A stretch of 64,000 nt of DNA from assembly GCF_005870025.1 (NCBI RefSeq), contig NZ_VATA01000021.1:1-64000 (forward strand). Reading direction: 5' to 3'. The notes under the pieces are model-generated. The model worked only from the letters and a program-made list of their open reading frames with translations. It searched no databases and was not told the DNA's origin. This stretch comes from Poseidonocella sp. HB161398. Its GTDB lineage: Bacteria; Pseudomonadota; Alphaproteobacteria; Rhodobacterales; Rhodobacteraceae. Positions 55,552 through 63,404 of the stretch are shown piece by piece. Position numbers and translations under genes: made by a program. Position 1 is the stretch's first letter; each line of letters starts with the position of its first letter.

Positions 55552-56317
55552 GACCATCGCCATCGTCACCGGCGGCGCGCAGGGCGTGGGCAATGCCATT
55601 GCGGCGCGCCTCGCCGAAGAGGGCTGCACCCGCCTGATGCTGACGGGCAGGAGCGAGGCCAAGGGCGCGAAAGCCGTCGCCGCCCTTGCCGAAAAGGGCG
55701 TGGACGCACGTTTCACCGCGCTCGACCTGCAGGACCCGGCAGGCTGCCTGGCCCTCGTCGAGGCCACCGTCGGCGCCTTTGGCGACCTGACCGCTCTGGT
55801 CAATGCCGCCGCGCTTGGCGCAAGGGGCTCGATCACCGATACCAGCCCGGACTTCTTCGACGAGATGTTCGCGACCAACGTGCGCGGGCCGTTCTTCCTG
55901 ATGCAGGGCTTCGTCCGGCACCGGCTGGCGCGGGGCGGCAGCGGCTGGATCGTCAACATCCTGTCGAACTGCGCGCATTGCGGGCAGAGCTATCTCGCGC
56001 CCTATTCCGCCTCGAAGGGGGCGCTGGCGACGCTGACCAAGAACGTGGCCAATGCCCATCGCCACGACCGCATCCACTGCAACGCGATCCTGCCGGGCTG
56101 GATGGACACGCCGGGAGAGGATGCCACGCAGCGGAAGTTCCATGGCGCGCAGGATGGCTGGCTTGCCGCGGCCGAGGCCGGGCAGCCGATGGGCCAGCTC
56201 GCGAAGCCAGCGCAGCTTGCCGGGCTCGCCGCCTATCTGCTGAGCGCGGAGTCGGGCGTCATGACCGGTGCGCTGATCGACTACGACCAGAACATTCCCG
56301 GCGCCTATCCCGAATAG
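55538..56317 (+). CDS. SDR-family oxidoreductase of the polyol operon
   Basis: A 259-residue classical SDR. TGGAQGVGNAIAARLAEEGC is the cofactor motif; ALDLQDPAG and LVNAAALGARGSI follow (NAA replaces NAG); the catalytic set is ILSNCAHCGQSYLAPYSASK with YxxxK; then NAILPGWMDTPGEDATQRKF. It overlaps the upstream dehydrogenase gene by 14 bp. The likely role is oxidation or reduction of a pathway intermediate; identity unknown. Confidence 0.87.
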   Translation: MRHSETIAIVTGGAQGVGNAIAARLAEEGCTRLMLTGRSEAKGAKAVAALAEKGVDARFTALDLQDPAGCLALVEATVGAFGDLTALVNAAALGARGSITDTSPDFFDEMFATNVRGPFFLMQGFVRHRLARGGSGWIVNILSNCAHCGQSYLAPYSASKGALATLTKNVANAHRHDRIHCNAILPGWMDTPGEDATQRKFHGAQDGWLAAAEAGQPMGQLAKPAQLAGLAAYLLSAESGVMTGALIDYDQNIPGAYPE

Positions 56318-56373
56318 GCCCCGGACAGCGCCGCCCCGGGAGGGGGCGGCATTCCACCAGGGAGGAAACCACC

Positions 56374-57291
56374 ATGAAACGACTTCTGCTCGCGGCCTCG
56401 GCCGCGGCCATCGCGGGCATGGCCCAGGCCGACCGCTACGTGATGATCACCCACACCATGGGTACCGATCCGTTCTGGCCGGTGGCCGAGACCGGCGGGC
56501 GCGATGCCGCGACCCAGATCGGTGCCGAATTCGAGCACATGTTCGCCCCCTCGGGCGACATGGCCGACATGGCGCGACTGATCGAGAGCGCCACCGCCAC
56601 GATGCCGGACGGGCTGGTCGTCACGCTGCCCGATGCCGCCGCCCTCGGGCAGGCCGTGGCATCCGCAACCGAAGCCGGGATTCCCGTCATCACCATCAAC
56701 TCGGGCGAGGAGGCCTCGAAGGAGCTGGGCGCGCTGATGCATATTGGCCAGAGCTCCGCCATGGCCGGACACGGCGCGGGCGAGCGGCTCCTGGCCGAGG
56801 GGCCGGTGGGCAAGGCGCTCTGTCTCAACCACGAAGCGTTCAACACCGATCTCGTCACCCGCTGCCAGGGCTTCTTCGATGCGCTGGATCAGCCCTTGAA
56901 CATGATCGACGTGTCGAACGACGTCGCCCAGATCAAGACCCGGACGGCGGCGGCGCTGCAGTCCGACCAGGAGATCGACACGCTCCTGGCCATCGCGCCA
57001 CATACCTGCGAGGCCGCTGCGGCCGCAGTGGAGGAGGCCGGCGCGACCGGCGCGGTGAAGCTTGTCTGCTTCGACCTGAGCCCGGGCGTGCTCGACCTGA
57101 TCGAGGCGGGCAAAGTCGATTTCACCATCGACCAGCAGCCCTATCTGCAGGCCTATCTCGCGGTGACCTTCCTCAACCTCTACAACACCCGGTCGGGCAT
57201 GATCCCGCCGGAGGACGTGCCCTCGGGGCCGGGCTTTGTCGATGCAACCAACGCCGCCGCCGTCCGCGAGCAGGCCGGCACCTATCGCTGA
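56374..57291 (+). CDS. Sugar/polyol ABC transporter substrate-binding protein
   Basis: A 305-residue periplasmic binding protein of the ribose-binding (PBP1, cluster B) type. Signal peptide: KRLLLAASAAAIAGMAQA. Core segments are YVMITHTMGTDPFWPVAETG, DGLVVTLPDAAALGQAVASA, GIPVITINSGEEASKELGAL, LLAIAPHTCEAAAAAVEEAG and IDQQPYLQAYLAVTFL. With the following genes it forms a complete importer comparable to Caulobacter IbpA-IatPA for myo-inositol; the inositol assignment is from context. The start follows GGGAGG. Confidence 0.88.
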   Translation: MKRLLLAASAAAIAGMAQADRYVMITHTMGTDPFWPVAETGGRDAATQIGAEFEHMFAPSGDMADMARLIESATATMPDGLVVTLPDAAALGQAVASATEAGIPVITINSGEEASKELGALMHIGQSSAMAGHGAGERLLAEGPVGKALCLNHEAFNTDLVTRCQGFFDALDQPLNMIDVSNDVAQIKTRTAAALQSDQEIDTLLAIAPHTCEAAAAAVEEAGATGAVKLVCFDLSPGVLDLIEAGKVDFTIDQQPYLQAYLAVTFLNLYNTRSGMIPPEDVPSGPGFVDATNAAAVREQAGTYR

Positions 57292-57298
57292 CATCAGC

Positions 57299-57320
57299 GG
57301 GGGGCGGCCGGCCGCCCCCC
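57299..57320. terminator. Perfect 22-bp palindrome between binding-protein and permease genes
   Basis: Six G, then CGGCCGGCCG, then six C form an uninterrupted perfect palindrome starting 7 bp after the binding-protein stop. There is no T-run and the operon continues 27 bp later. Such intercistronic hairpins stabilise the upstream mRNA and cause partial termination, giving more binding protein than permease. Confidence 0.6.
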
Positions 57321-57346
57321 GACCGTTCCATGAGGAGGGAGGAAGG

Positions 57347-58480
57347 ATGACCCAGGTCATGACAAACATGCCGAAACGCACCGAGGCCGACCGGCTGGAC
57401 AGGGGAGGCCGGCTCGACCGGCTGAAGCGGAGGCCGGAGATCGGGGTCTTCCTGGTGATGGCGATCGTGATCGCCGCCATCGCGGTGGCCTCGGAGGGGA
57501 ACGCGTTCAACGCGCTCGGGCTGAAGAACAACCTGTCGATCATCTCGCAGTTCGGCATCATCGCGGTGGGCGCCTGCCTGCTGATGATCGCGGGCGAATT
57601 CGACCTGTCGATCGGCTCGATGATCGGCTTTGCCGGCATGTCGATGGCGATGATGCTGAAATGGGGCCTGCCCTTCGGGCTGGGCCCGGCCACGCCCTTC
57701 ACCGCCTTCGCGCTGACGCTCTGCATGACGCTGTTCCTCGGCTGGCTGATCGGCACGATCGTGGTGCGCTCGAAGCTGTCGAGCTTCATCGTCTCGCTGG
57801 CTTTCCTGTTCTTCCTGCGCGGCCTGACCGAGGTGTCGTTCCGCGTCATCAACAAGTCGACGCAGATTTCCGGCCTGCCGGACTACAAGGAAACCAGCTG
57901 GTTCGCCGATCTCTTCGGCGGGCAGGCCTTCGGCTGGGTCTACGACATCTGGTTCCGGCTCGGCGGCAATGCCAACCGGGCGGGCGAGCAGTGGGTGGCG
58001 GGCTTCGACATGCGCGTCGTCTGGTTCATCCTGGTCGCCGGGGCCGCCTATGTCGTCCTGTCGCGGACCCAGGCCGGGAACTGGATCTACGCCACCGGCG
58101 ACAGCCAGGCCTCGGCCCGCGCCAATGGCGTGCCGGTGGACAAGGTGCGGATCTCGCTCTTCATGCTGACCGCCTTCTGCGCCACTCTATTTGCGGCGTG
58201 CCAGGTATTCGAGACCAACACCGCCGACGCCGCCAAGGGCAACCTGAAGGAGCTGGAGGCCATCGCCATCGCCGTAGTCGGTGGCACGCTGATGACCGGC
58301 GGCTTCGGCTCGGTGATCGGCGTCGTCTTCGGCGCGGTGACCTTCGGGCTGGTGGCCAATGCGGTCTTCTTCATCCCGGCGATCGACGGCAGCTTCTACC
58401 GGGTCTTCGTCGGCGCGGTCCTGCTGATCGCCGTCTTCCTCAACGAAAGCATGCGCAAGCGCATCACCGGAGGGCTTTGA
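57347..58480 (+). CDS. Sugar/polyol ABC transporter permease
   Basis: A 377-residue membrane permease of the RbsC/XylH type. Spans include IGVFLVMAIVIAAIAVASEG, ISQFGIIAVGACLLMIAGEF and FDLSIGSMIGFAGMSMAMML, the last carrying the family's EFDLSIGS motif. The cytoplasmic loop that contacts the ATPase contains IYATGDSQASARANGVPVDK. It has an insertion around residues 165-225 compared with RbsC. The start follows GGAGGGAGGAAGG. Next to it lie the binding protein and the ATPase genes. Confidence 0.92.
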   Translation: MTQVMTNMPKRTEADRLDRGGRLDRLKRRPEIGVFLVMAIVIAAIAVASEGNAFNALGLKNNLSIISQFGIIAVGACLLMIAGEFDLSIGSMIGFAGMSMAMMLKWGLPFGLGPATPFTAFALTLCMTLFLGWLIGTIVVRSKLSSFIVSLAFLFFLRGLTEVSFRVINKSTQISGLPDYKETSWFADLFGGQAFGWVYDIWFRLGGNANRAGEQWVAGFDMRVVWFILVAGAAYVVLSRTQAGNWIYATGDSQASARANGVPVDKVRISLFMLTAFCATLFAACQVFETNTADAAKGNLKELEAIAIAVVGGTLMTGGFGSVIGVVFGAVTFGLVANAVFFIPAIDGSFYRVFVGAVLLIAVFLNESMRKRITGGL

Positions 58481-58481
58481 G

Positions 58482-59261
58482 ATGTCCGGACCCCTGATCC
58501 GCACCGAGGGCCTCGTCAAGCGCTTTGGCCCCTTCACCGCGCTCAATGGCATCGACCTGGAGGTCCATGCAGGCGAGATCCACGCGCTTCTCGGCGACAA
58601 TGGCGCAGGCAAGTCGACCCTGATCAAGACGCTCTCGGGCATCCACCCGCCGACAGAAGGGCAGATCTATGTCGAGGGCAGGCCGGTCAATTTCCGCTCG
58701 CCCCGCGACGCCTCGGATGCCGGGATCGGCACGGTCTACCAGGACCTTGCCATCAATCCGCTCCTGTCGGTGACGCGGAATTTCTTCATGGGGCGCGAGC
58801 TCCGGACCGGCCCGGGTCCCTTCGGCATGCTGAAGATGGACGAGATGGACCGCATCACCCATGAGGAGATGGTCAAGATCGGCATCAACGTCTCGGACCC
58901 CGGCCAGCTGATCGGCACCATGTCGGGCGGCCAGCGCCAGACCCTGGCGATCGCCCGCGCGATCCATTTCGGCGCCAAGGTGCTGATCCTGGACGAGCCT
59001 ACCTCGGCGCTCGGACAGAAGCAGCAGATGGAGGTGCTGAAGACCATGATGCGGGTGAAGAAGCGCGGCGGCATCGCGATCATCTTCATCACGCATAACG
59101 AGATCCACTCGCAGCTGGTCGCCGACCGTTTCACCTTCCTGGCTCTGGGCGAGGTGATCGGCCGCGGGACCAAGGCCGAGCTCGAAGGCGAGGACATCCG
59201 CCACCTGATGGCCGGCGGCCACGAGATCCGCGACCTCGAGCTCGAACTCGCCGCAGTTTGA
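58482..59261 (+). CDS. Sugar/polyol ABC transporter ATP-binding protein (single domain)
   Basis: A 259-residue ABC ATPase. Walker A is LLGDNGAGKSTLIKTLSGI, Q-loop is IGTVYQDLAINPLLSV, the signature is MSGGQRQTLAIARAIHFGAK, Walker B is VLILDEPTSALGQKQQ, and the H-loop is IIFITHNEIHSQLVADRF. Sugar importers of this class usually use a double-domain RbsA; the single-domain length here is the IatA-like or FrcA-like variety. It begins one base after the permease stop and closes the operon. Confidence 0.92.
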   Translation: MSGPLIRTEGLVKRFGPFTALNGIDLEVHAGEIHALLGDNGAGKSTLIKTLSGIHPPTEGQIYVEGRPVNFRSPRDASDAGIGTVYQDLAINPLLSVTRNFFMGRELRTGPGPFGMLKMDEMDRITHEEMVKIGINVSDPGQLIGTMSGGQRQTLAIARAIHFGAKVLILDEPTSALGQKQQMEVLKTMMRVKKRGGIAIIFITHNEIHSQLVADRFTFLALGEVIGRGTKAELEGEDIRHLMAGGHEIRDLELELAAV

Positions 59262-59300
59262 CCCAGACCCGCGCGCGGCATGCCTCCCCGCCGCGCACAA

Positions 59301-59328
59301 GCCGGAGCGGCCCCTCCGCCGCTCCGGC
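59301..59328 (+). terminator. Terminator hairpin of the polyol operon
   Basis: GCCGGAGCGGC-CCCTCC-GCCGCTCCGGC, perfect 11-bp arms, 40 bp after the ABC ATPase stop. No T-run. Confidence 0.6.
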
Positions 59329-59457
59329 ATCAGACTCCGCGGGCGACCCGAGCGCAATCCCCGCGCCGCCGTGGCTGTCGCGGGACCACGACGACAAGTT
59401 TCGCTCGCCCAGTCGTCCCGGACCCCGTTTCGATACGGACGGTACCCTCTGGAACCT

Positions 59458-59481
59458 GCCGCCGGTCCTGCAACCGGCGGC
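59458..59481 (-). terminator. Hairpin downstream of the integrase gene
   Basis: GCCGCCGGT-CCTGCA-ACCGGCGGC, perfect 9-bp arms, 34 bp beyond the integrase stop on the minus strand. It faces the operon terminator at 59301-59328. Confidence 0.5.
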
Positions 59482-59514
59482 GGCGGCTTCAGGTCCGCGA
59501 ATGACCGCAGCAGT

Positions 59515-60147
59515 TCACAATTCGATGCCCTCGGCGATCGTCAGCGCGTCCTCCAGCTTGACGCCGAGATAGCGCACCGTGCTGTCCATCTTCGCGTGGC
59601 CCAGAAGCAGCTGGACCGCCCGCAGGTTGCCGGTCTTGCGGTAGATCAGCGACGCCTTGGTCCGCCGCAGCGAATGCGTGCCATACCCGCTCGGCTCCAG
59701 CCCGATCATCCTGACCCAGTCCTTCACGATGCGCGCATACTGCCGCGGCGAGATATGGCCGGATGCATGAATGCGGCTCGGGAACAAGCAGGCGCAGCCC
59801 GCCATCTGCGGCGCGTCGATCCAGGCGGAAATGGATTTCCGCGTGTTTTCGGTTATTTCGAACTGTACCGGCCGGGCGGTCTTGCTCTGGATCACCGTCG
59901 CGCGTTCCTTGATCGCGGCGCCGATGGCCACGTCGGACACTTTCATCCGGACGAGGTCGCAGCCCCTCAGCTTGCTGTCGATGGCGAGGTTGAGCAGCGC
60001 CAGATCCCGCAGGTTTCCGGCAAGCTCGAGCCGCGCCCGGATCGCCCAGACATGGCGGGGCAGGAAGGCGCGCTTCTGGCCCATGAGGCGGCCCTTGTTC
60101 CAGGGCGGACGCTTCGGGGTGACAGCAGGCAACTGGATTTTCGACAT
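59515..60147 (-). CDS. Compact tyrosine recombinase/integrase
   Basis: A 210-residue site-specific recombinase consisting almost only of the catalytic domain. The first catalytic Arg is in LAIDSKLRGCDLVRMKVSDV, the HxxR pair in SGYGTHSLRRTKASLIYRKT, the second His in VQLLLGHAKMDSTVRYLGV, which also supplies the nucleophile Tyr. The usual N-terminal core-binding domain is reduced to about 40 residues (PWNKGRLMGQKRAFLPRHVW). Homologues of this short type occur singly in many proteobacteria. The start is the ATG at 60147 by family length. No attachment site or cargo could be defined. Confidence 0.9.
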   Translation of the reverse strand: MSKIQLPAVTPKRPPWNKGRLMGQKRAFLPRHVWAIRARLELAGNLRDLALLNLAIDSKLRGCDLVRMKVSDVAIGAAIKERATVIQSKTARPVQFEITENTRKSISAWIDAPQMAGCACLFPSRIHASGHISPRQYARIVKDWVRMIGLEPSGYGTHSLRRTKASLIYRKTGNLRAVQLLLGHAKMDSTVRYLGVKLEDALTIAEGIEL

Positions 60148-60406
60148 GACGAGTCTCCATCCGGCCCTCCCGACCCCGACTACGGCACCGCGCCGACAGC
60201 TGGATGGTAGCATGACTTCGAGCGACCGGGTCCGATTCCAGTAGGGCCAGAGCTGGTTCCTCGCCGCCGCAAGGCCGGTCCGAGCCCCAAAGCGGAACCA
60301 TACAGCCCCAAGGGCAGTCAGATCAGCGGCGGACCAAAAGACCGTAGCCGGGACTTTCCGCATTCAGCGGCTCGGTCCCGCAGAGCAGGACCGAACCGTA
60401 TTGGCG

Positions 60407-61369
60407 TCAGGCGGCCTCAGCCGACGCGACGCCTTCTTCTCCCAGATGCTTCCTGAAGAACGGGAGGATCTTCTCCAGCGCCAAGCCGACCGGCTCTTCC
60501 CGGTCGTAGAGGTCGTAGTGCGACCAGTCCTGCAGTTCGACCAGCTGCCGGTCCTTTGATGCCATCGCGCGGCCATGGATCTCCATGCCGTCCCGATAGG
60601 CGCCAAAGGCACCGACCTTCTGGCCAAGGACCACCATCACCGGCTGGGTCATCAGCGTCTCGGCGAAGGCAAACGCATCCCAGGACAGGGTCTTCTGGGC
60701 ATGGCTGAAGACCATGCGCGTCGCGCCACCGGTCGCTTGGCCGCGGGAGGTCTTGTAGTAGTCCGTCGCCTCGAAGACGTCGCGCTCCGTCATCCCGGCC
60801 TTGCGGGCCGCATCAAGGCTGGCAGGCAGAAGTTCATTGACCTGCAGCTCTGCGCCGCGCGCCTCGGCGCTGCGCTGCGCGGCCATGGCAGTCAGCGCGC
60901 CGACCGGATCGAACCCGTTGAAACCCTCTCGGAAAAGACGACCCAGGTTCACCGGGGTGATCCCGACCACCGCCTTGATCCGCTTCTCGGTCAACGCGGC
61001 ATTCAGAGCGTAGCCGCCACCGCCGCAGACGCCGATGACCCCGATCCGGTCCGCATCGACGAAAGGCAGCGTCACCGCGTGGTCGATCACGTGGCTGACA
61101 TCCTCGACCCGCTGGCTGGGGCTTTCGGTCCAGCGGGGACTGCCGCCGGACTCGCCCTGATAGCTCGCGTCGAAGGCGATGACGACGTAGCCCTGCGCGG
61201 CGAGCGCCTTGCCGTAGACGCTGCCCGAGGTCTGCTCCTTGCAGCTTCCGAAAGGGTGGATGCTGACGATCGCCGGGTAGCGCTTGCCCGGATCGAAGGC
61301 GGGCGGCAGGTGGATGTCCGCCGCGATGTGCCAGGCCATGTCGGGGTTCTGAAATGTCACGCTTTCCAT
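60407..61369 (-). CDS. Alpha/beta hydrolase (dienelactone-hydrolase-like), copy 1
   Basis: A 320-residue alpha/beta hydrolase. The nucleophile elbow reads GVIGVCGGGGYALNAAL, so the nucleophile is Cys, as in dienelactone hydrolases, not Ser. The oxyanion region is IVSIHPFGSCKEQTSGSVYG, and FDASYQGESGGSPRWTESPS follows. The acidic and His members are probably VVLGQKVGAF... and DWSHYDLYD near the C-terminus. The start follows AAGGAG. It is a paralogue of the next gene (61449-62381), same strand, 79 bp apart. The substrate is unknown. Confidence 0.85.
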   Translation of the reverse strand: MESVTFQNPDMAWHIAADIHLPPAFDPGKRYPAIVSIHPFGSCKEQTSGSVYGKALAAQGYVVIAFDASYQGESGGSPRWTESPSQRVEDVSHVIDHAVTLPFVDADRIGVIGVCGGGGYALNAALTEKRIKAVVGITPVNLGRLFREGFNGFDPVGALTAMAAQRSAEARGAELQVNELLPASLDAARKAGMTERDVFEATDYYKTSRGQATGGATRMVFSHAQKTLSWDAFAFAETLMTQPVMVVLGQKVGAFGAYRDGMEIHGRAMASKDRQLVELQDWSHYDLYDREEPVGLALEKILPFFRKHLGEEGVASAEAA

Positions 61370-61448
61370 GGTTTGAACTCCTTGGGTGTCGAATTGGGCG
61401 AGACTGCCCCGCCCGCGATCCGGGCAGGCATGCGTCGTCTGCGCCGGA

Positions 61449-62381
61449 TCAGGCGCCGAGCTTTTCCCGGAAGAAGGGCGCCAGCACGCTGACCGCCTCG
61501 TCGACGAATTTCGCGCCGTCATAGAGGTCCATGTGGTTGGCGCCGTCGACGACGTGGAACGTCTTGTCGCCGCTTGCGGCCCGGGCATAGAGGTCGTCGC
61601 TCATCCATTTGCTGCCCGCGACGCTGCCCGCCACGATCTGCAGGGGCTGGGTCAGGAAGGCCTCGGCGAAGTTGTAGGCGTCGTAGCTGATCAGCTGGGT
61701 CAGGCTGCGCGCCAGACCGTAGCCCGGGGCGGTGGCGCATTGCGCACGCTGGGTGTGGTAGTATTCCCAGGCCTGGCGCAGCTCCTCGTTGGGGGCATCC
61801 TCTTCCTTCAGCGGGGCCATCGGGATCTGCGCCAGATCACCGCCGGTGGCGAGCGCCTGCGCATCCGCCGTACGGGCGGCGGCGCCAGCCTCGAGGAAGG
61901 GCAGCGCGTCGGCATCGGCCACGTCATTGTCCCAGCCATTGCGGAACATCGCGCCGATATTGACCGCGCTGACCGTGCCGACGGCCTTGATCCGGTGATC
62001 GTTGATCGCCGCGTTGGCGGTATAGCCGGCACCCGCGCAGATCCCCATGGCGCCGATCCGGTCGGTGTCCACATAGTCCAGCGTGCTCAGGTGGTCGATC
62101 ACCGCGCTGACATCCTCGGTGCGGATATAGGGGTTCTCGAGCTGGCGCAGGCCGCCGCCGGACTCGCCCTGGTAGGAGGCGTCATAGGCGATGGTCACGA
62201 AGCCCTGCCTGGCCAGTTCCGCGGCATAGGTGCCGGCGGTCTGCTCCTTCACGCCGCCGCCGGGGTGGGAGACGACGATGGCCGGATACTTGGCGCCCTC
62301 TTCGAAGCCCTCCGGCAGGTTGATGACGGCCGACATCTCGACGTCCGGGTTGTTGGTGTTGGCGAAGGTGATCTTGGTCAT
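61449..62381 (-). CDS. Alpha/beta hydrolase (dienelactone-hydrolase-like), copy 2
   Basis: A 310-residue paralogue of the gene at 60407. Shared landmarks are VVSHPGGGVKEQTAGTYAAE, AYDASYQGESGGGLRQLENP, SAVIDHLSTLDYVDTDRIGA, the Cys elbow GAMGICAGAGYTANAAI, and the C-terminal VVDGANHMDLYDG with the likely catalytic His. The two copies differ enough to be an old duplication. AAGGAG precedes the start. It is the promoter-proximal gene of the pair and divergent from the LysR gene, which probably regulates both. Confidence 0.85.
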   Translation of the reverse strand: MTKITFANTNNPDVEMSAVINLPEGFEEGAKYPAIVVSHPGGGVKEQTAGTYAAELARQGFVTIAYDASYQGESGGGLRQLENPYIRTEDVSAVIDHLSTLDYVDTDRIGAMGICAGAGYTANAAINDHRIKAVGTVSAVNIGAMFRNGWDNDVADADALPFLEAGAAARTADAQALATGGDLAQIPMAPLKEEDAPNEELRQAWEYYHTQRAQCATAPGYGLARSLTQLISYDAYNFAEAFLTQPLQIVAGSVAGSKWMSDDLYARAASGDKTFHVVDGANHMDLYDGAKFVDEAVSVLAPFFREKLGA

Positions 62382-62498
62382 GGTCGTCTCCTTGGGCGTG
62401 GGATCGAACCGATCCGTTGCTGATGGAGCCAATATGACGCTTGAGCCGCTCAGTGATTAGACGGTAAGTTCTTCATGGACCTATAAGCGAGATGATGA

Positions 62499-63404
62499 AT
62501 GCGGCGCGAGGACATCGCCGATCTGACAGCCTTCGTGACAGTTGCCGAAGAGGGCAGCTTCACCAGGGCCGCGACCCGGCTGGGCATCTCGCAATCCGCG
62601 CTGAGCCAGATCGTGCGGCGTCTGGAAGACCGGCTCGGGCTGCGCCTGCTGGCGCGCACGACGCGCAGTGTCGCCCCCACGCCCGCGGGGGACCGGCTGG
62701 TCCGGAAGCTCGCTCCGCTGCTGCGCGAGATCGACAGCGATCTGGCCGAACTGAGCGAGTTCCGGGACACGCCCACCGGCAATATCCGCATCACCTCGGT
62801 CGAACACGCGGCGAAGACCATCCTCATTCCGGCGCTGGCGGAGGTGCTGCCGGGCTATCCCGACGTGAATGTCGAGGTCATCGTCGATTACGGGCTCGTC
62901 GATGTCGTGGCCGACAGGTTCGACGCCGGCGTGCGGCTCGGCGAGCAGGTCGCGAAGGACATGATCTCGGTACGGATCAGCCCGGACATCCCGATGGCGA
63001 TTGTCGGTGCCCCCGCCTACCTCGCGCAGCATCCCGTGCCGAAGACCCCCGAGGACCTCGTCGAGCACCGGGCGGTCAACCTGCGCCTGCCGTCGTCGGA
63101 CACCATCAACGCCTGGCGGCTGGCAAGGAACGGCGAGGCAAAGCGGGTGCGGGTCGAGGGCGCTCTCAGCTTCAACACCATAGAGCTGATCCGGCAAAGC
63201 GCTCTCCTCGGGCAGGGCCTGGCCTACCTCCCGCATGACCAGGTGGAAGAGCATCTGGCGCGGGGCGAGCTGAGCCAAGTGCTGGCGGACTGGACGCCGC
63301 CATTGCCGGGATATCACCTCTACTACCCGAACCGGCGGCACAGCTCACCGGCGTTCCGGCTTGTCGTGGATGCGCTGAAGGCCCGGCTCCGCGGCCTCGG
63401 CTGA
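62499..63404 (+). CDS. LysR-family transcriptional regulator
   Basis: A 301-residue LysR regulator. The winged HTH is DLTAFVTVAEEGSFTRAATR followed by LGISQSALSQIVRRLEDRLG and LLARTTRSVAPTPAGDRLV. The effector domain has GNIRITSVEHAAKTILIPAL and VDVVADRFDAGVRLGEQVA, the CrgA/AaeR-like subgroup. ATG at 62499. It is divergent from the hydrolase pair across 117 bp, the classical arrangement in which LysR activates the neighbour. Its last 60 bp overlap the end of the convergent potassium-channel gene. Confidence 0.92.
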   Translation: MRREDIADLTAFVTVAEEGSFTRAATRLGISQSALSQIVRRLEDRLGLRLLARTTRSVAPTPAGDRLVRKLAPLLREIDSDLAELSEFRDTPTGNIRITSVEHAAKTILIPALAEVLPGYPDVNVEVIVDYGLVDVVADRFDAGVRLGEQVAKDMISVRISPDIPMAIVGAPAYLAQHPVPKTPEDLVEHRAVNLRLPSSDTINAWRLARNGEAKRVRVEGALSFNTIELIRQSALLGQGLAYLPHDQVEEHLARGELSQVLADWTPPLPGYHLYYPNRRHSSPAFRLVVDALKARLRGLG

